Shown: positions 5,439 to 6,654 of the stretch, in pieces
Numbering within the stretch: the first letter of the stretch is position 1
How the letters are laid out: every line of letters begins with the position of its first letter
Origin: DASZCR01 sp035942915
GTDB lineage: Bacteria > Acidobacteriota > Blastocatellia > Pyrinomonadales > Pyrinomonadaceae
NCBI GenBank assembly: GCA_035942915.1
Contig: DASZCR010000209.1
Coordinates: forward strand, 1 to 6,654
DNA length: 6,654 bases
Reading direction: 5' to 3'
Made by a program: the position numbers and the translations under genes
Notes under the pieces: generated by a model
Databases searched by the model: none
Told to the model about the DNA's origin: nothing
What the model saw: the letters and a program-made list of their open reading frames with translations, nothing else

Positions 5439-6654
5439 TTAAGGAGTTGATTGTGCGAGCGAGGCGGCGCGCTCAATCTCTGCGGCGACGCTTTCGATGA
5501 CGCCCGCGACGATGACAATCTGCTCGCCTGCCTCCTTCCAATCGCGTTGCTCGATGGCCTCGCGGACGCCGGGCAGCGTCTTGACGCCGTAGCCCGTGTA
5601 GAAGCCGGGCGCGTAGATATGATGTTTGAACCAGGGGCGTCGCGGCAAGCCTTCGGCGCGCGTCATGACACGCTCCGTCCTCATCAAAGCCTCGTCGAGC
5701 CGCGTTATCGTCTCGCGCGAGAGCGTCCGATTCTGCGCGCCGAGACGGCTCGTCGCAGATTGATAAGCGCGCGTGCTCGCTTGCAGGCGTGCCAGCGCGT
5801 TCTGAAGCGGCGCGAAGTTGAGATAAGGCGCGGGCGCTTCCGGCTTCGGCTGGACGTATCGCTCGGTCGGGTCGAAGACGGCTTCGAAGCTTCTCTCGGC
5901 GACGCGCCGGTTGCGCTCGGCTATCTCCTCGCGCGCGTCGTCGGCCAGTTTCGTCACCTCCCGCACGTACTGCGCGACGGTGTCCGTGAAGTTCGTGAAC
6001 TCGAAGGGCAGCACATCGGCCGAAGCGAGACGCAGGACGAGACGGCCGCCGACTTTGGCGAGCGCGACGCCGTAATCAAACTGCGGGTCGCCGAAGCGCG
6101 TGTAGTGGTCGAACGAATCGTAGACGGAATGATAAGAGCCGCCGCCGTCTTCGCCGCCGAAGGCGATGTTGAGGGAGGCGATGCCGAGGTGGTCGAGGAA
6201 GGGCGTGTAGTCCGACCCTGAGCCGAGCGCGCTGATGCGCAGGTCTGCGCGCTCGCGCGCTTCGCGTCTCTCGTCGGCGCTGCCTTCGATAATCCTGAGC
6301 GCCCGCGCGCGTTCGTAGACGGAGATGTTCTTCTGCGGGTCGGTCACGTCGCGCGCCACTTCGTTAACGAACTTTTCGAGTGTGTGTGAGCCGCCGACGT
6401 TCAGGAAGCCGCGACCGTTCGAGTCGGAGTTGATGTAGACGGCCGCATGACGGCGCAGGAGGTCTGCATGAGTCTCAGCCCACTCGGTCGAGCCGAGCAG
6501 ACCCGGTTCTTCGCCGTCCCACGCCGCATAGACAATCGTGCGTTTCGGTCGCCAGCCCGTCTTCGCCAACTCGCCGATGGCGCGCGCCTCCTCCATCGTC
6601 GCCACCATGCCGCTGACGGGGTCGTCCGCACCGTTGACCCACGCATCATGATGG
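5439..6654 (-). CDS. M28B metallopeptidase, glutamate carboxypeptidase II/transferrin-receptor-like (5' end missing)
   Basis: The frame is open to the right edge, so only the C-terminal 404 residues are seen; the internal ATG at 6606-6608 is not the start. The visible part follows human GCPII/PSMA closely. The two-zinc site is complete: the His of (G)HHDAWVNG at the first visible residue, Asp in ADDPVSG (residue 11), Glu-Glu in WDGEEPGLLGS (48-49; general base and ligand), Asp in INSDS (77) and His in YHSVYD (175). LGSGSDYTPFLDHLGIAS precedes the last ligand. From about residue 205 comes the helical transferrin-receptor-type dimerisation domain, with GLPRRPWFKHHIYAP near its middle. Relatives are usually exported or membrane-anchored peptidases that trim peptide C-termini; the export signal would lie outside the window. 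The Arg after the INADSS segment that helps GCPII bind glutamate is not obvious (NVGG here), so a Glu preference should not be assumed. It is on the same strand as comEC, 165 bases before it. Confidence 0.94.
   Translation of the reverse strand, partial: HHDAWVNGADDPVSGMVATMEEARAIGELAKTGWRPKRTIVYAAWDGEEPGLLGSTEWAETHADLLRRHAAVYINSDSNGRGFLNVGGSHTLEKFVNEVARDVTDPQKNISVYERARALRIIEGSADERREARERADLRISALGSGSDYTPFLDHLGIASLNIAFGGEDGGGSYHSVYDSFDHYTRFGDPQFDYGVALAKVGGRLVLRLASADVLPFEFTNFTDTVAQYVREVTKLADDAREEIAERNRRVAERSFEAVFDPTERYVQPKPEAPAPYLNFAPLQNALARLQASTRAYQSATSRLGAQNRTLSRETITRLDEALMRTERVMTRAEGLPRRPWFKHHIYAPGFYTGYGVKTLPGVREAIEQRDWKEAGEQIVIVAGVIESVAAEIERAASLAQSTP

Noticed and set aside
5451..6221. 256-codon plus-strand open frame opposite the M28 peptidase
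   Set aside because: Antisense to a gene whose zinc site and dimerisation domain are well preserved; the frame is open because of high GC at codon positions.

Overview
The window looks like a chromosomal segment of a GC-rich, Gram-negative-type bacterium. The style of the ComEC protein and of the neighbouring PSMA/GCPII-like M28 peptidase suggests Acidobacteriota, perhaps class Blastocatellia. That placement is recognition from memory, not a search result, and I hold it at medium to low confidence. No rRNA, tRNA, CRISPR array, transposase or integrase is visible.

Layout from left to right: (1) a perfect 14-bp inverted repeat at the left edge (1-39); (2) a small mannose-6-phosphate-isomerase-type cupin on the minus strand (81-449) with its own RBS and a plausible promoter; (3) about 780 bases without a convincing gene (450-1225), which hold a broken second copy of the last 38 codons plus stop of comEC (581-697), a doubtful 54-codon frame, a near-palindrome and a candidate promoter; (4) a two-gene plus-strand unit (1226-2444) encoding an unrecognised, mostly helical 233-residue protein with a C-terminal membrane segment after a Gly-Gly, followed 25 bases later by a JAB/JAMM metalloprotease-fold protein; (5) a hairpin between convergent genes (2463-2508); (6) a full-length comEC/rec2 on the minus strand (2523-5273); (7) a 165-base gap with a terminator-like hairpin; (8) the C-terminal 404 residues of an M28B glutamate-carboxypeptidase-II-like metallopeptidase on the minus strand (5439-6654), whose start lies beyond the right edge.

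The most telling structure is the pair of comEC 3' ends. The fragment at 581-697 aligns without gaps to the true comEC end at 2523-2639 (92 of 117 bases, 29 of 38 residues, counted by hand), in the same orientation and including the stop codon. The helical/JAMM gene pair sits between the two copies and has visibly lower GC than comEC. This resembles what is left when DNA integrates at the 3' end of a gene and supplies a replacement end. The simplest reading is an ancestral minus-strand order M28 peptidase - comEC - cupin, split by a roughly 1.9-kb insertion that brought in the helical protein and the JAMM protein. Without an integrase or a comparison genome this remains an inference.

Within the insertion, the JAMM protein has all the metal and catalytic positions (Glu, His-x-His, Ser, Asp), but its loop is one residue shorter than the usual spacing. 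Its partner ends in Gly-Gly followed by a 28-residue hydrophobic Val/Thr-rich tail. JAMM proteins are known to cut after Gly-Gly in ubiquitin-like and sulfur-carrier proteins, so a protease/substrate pair is an attractive, untested idea.
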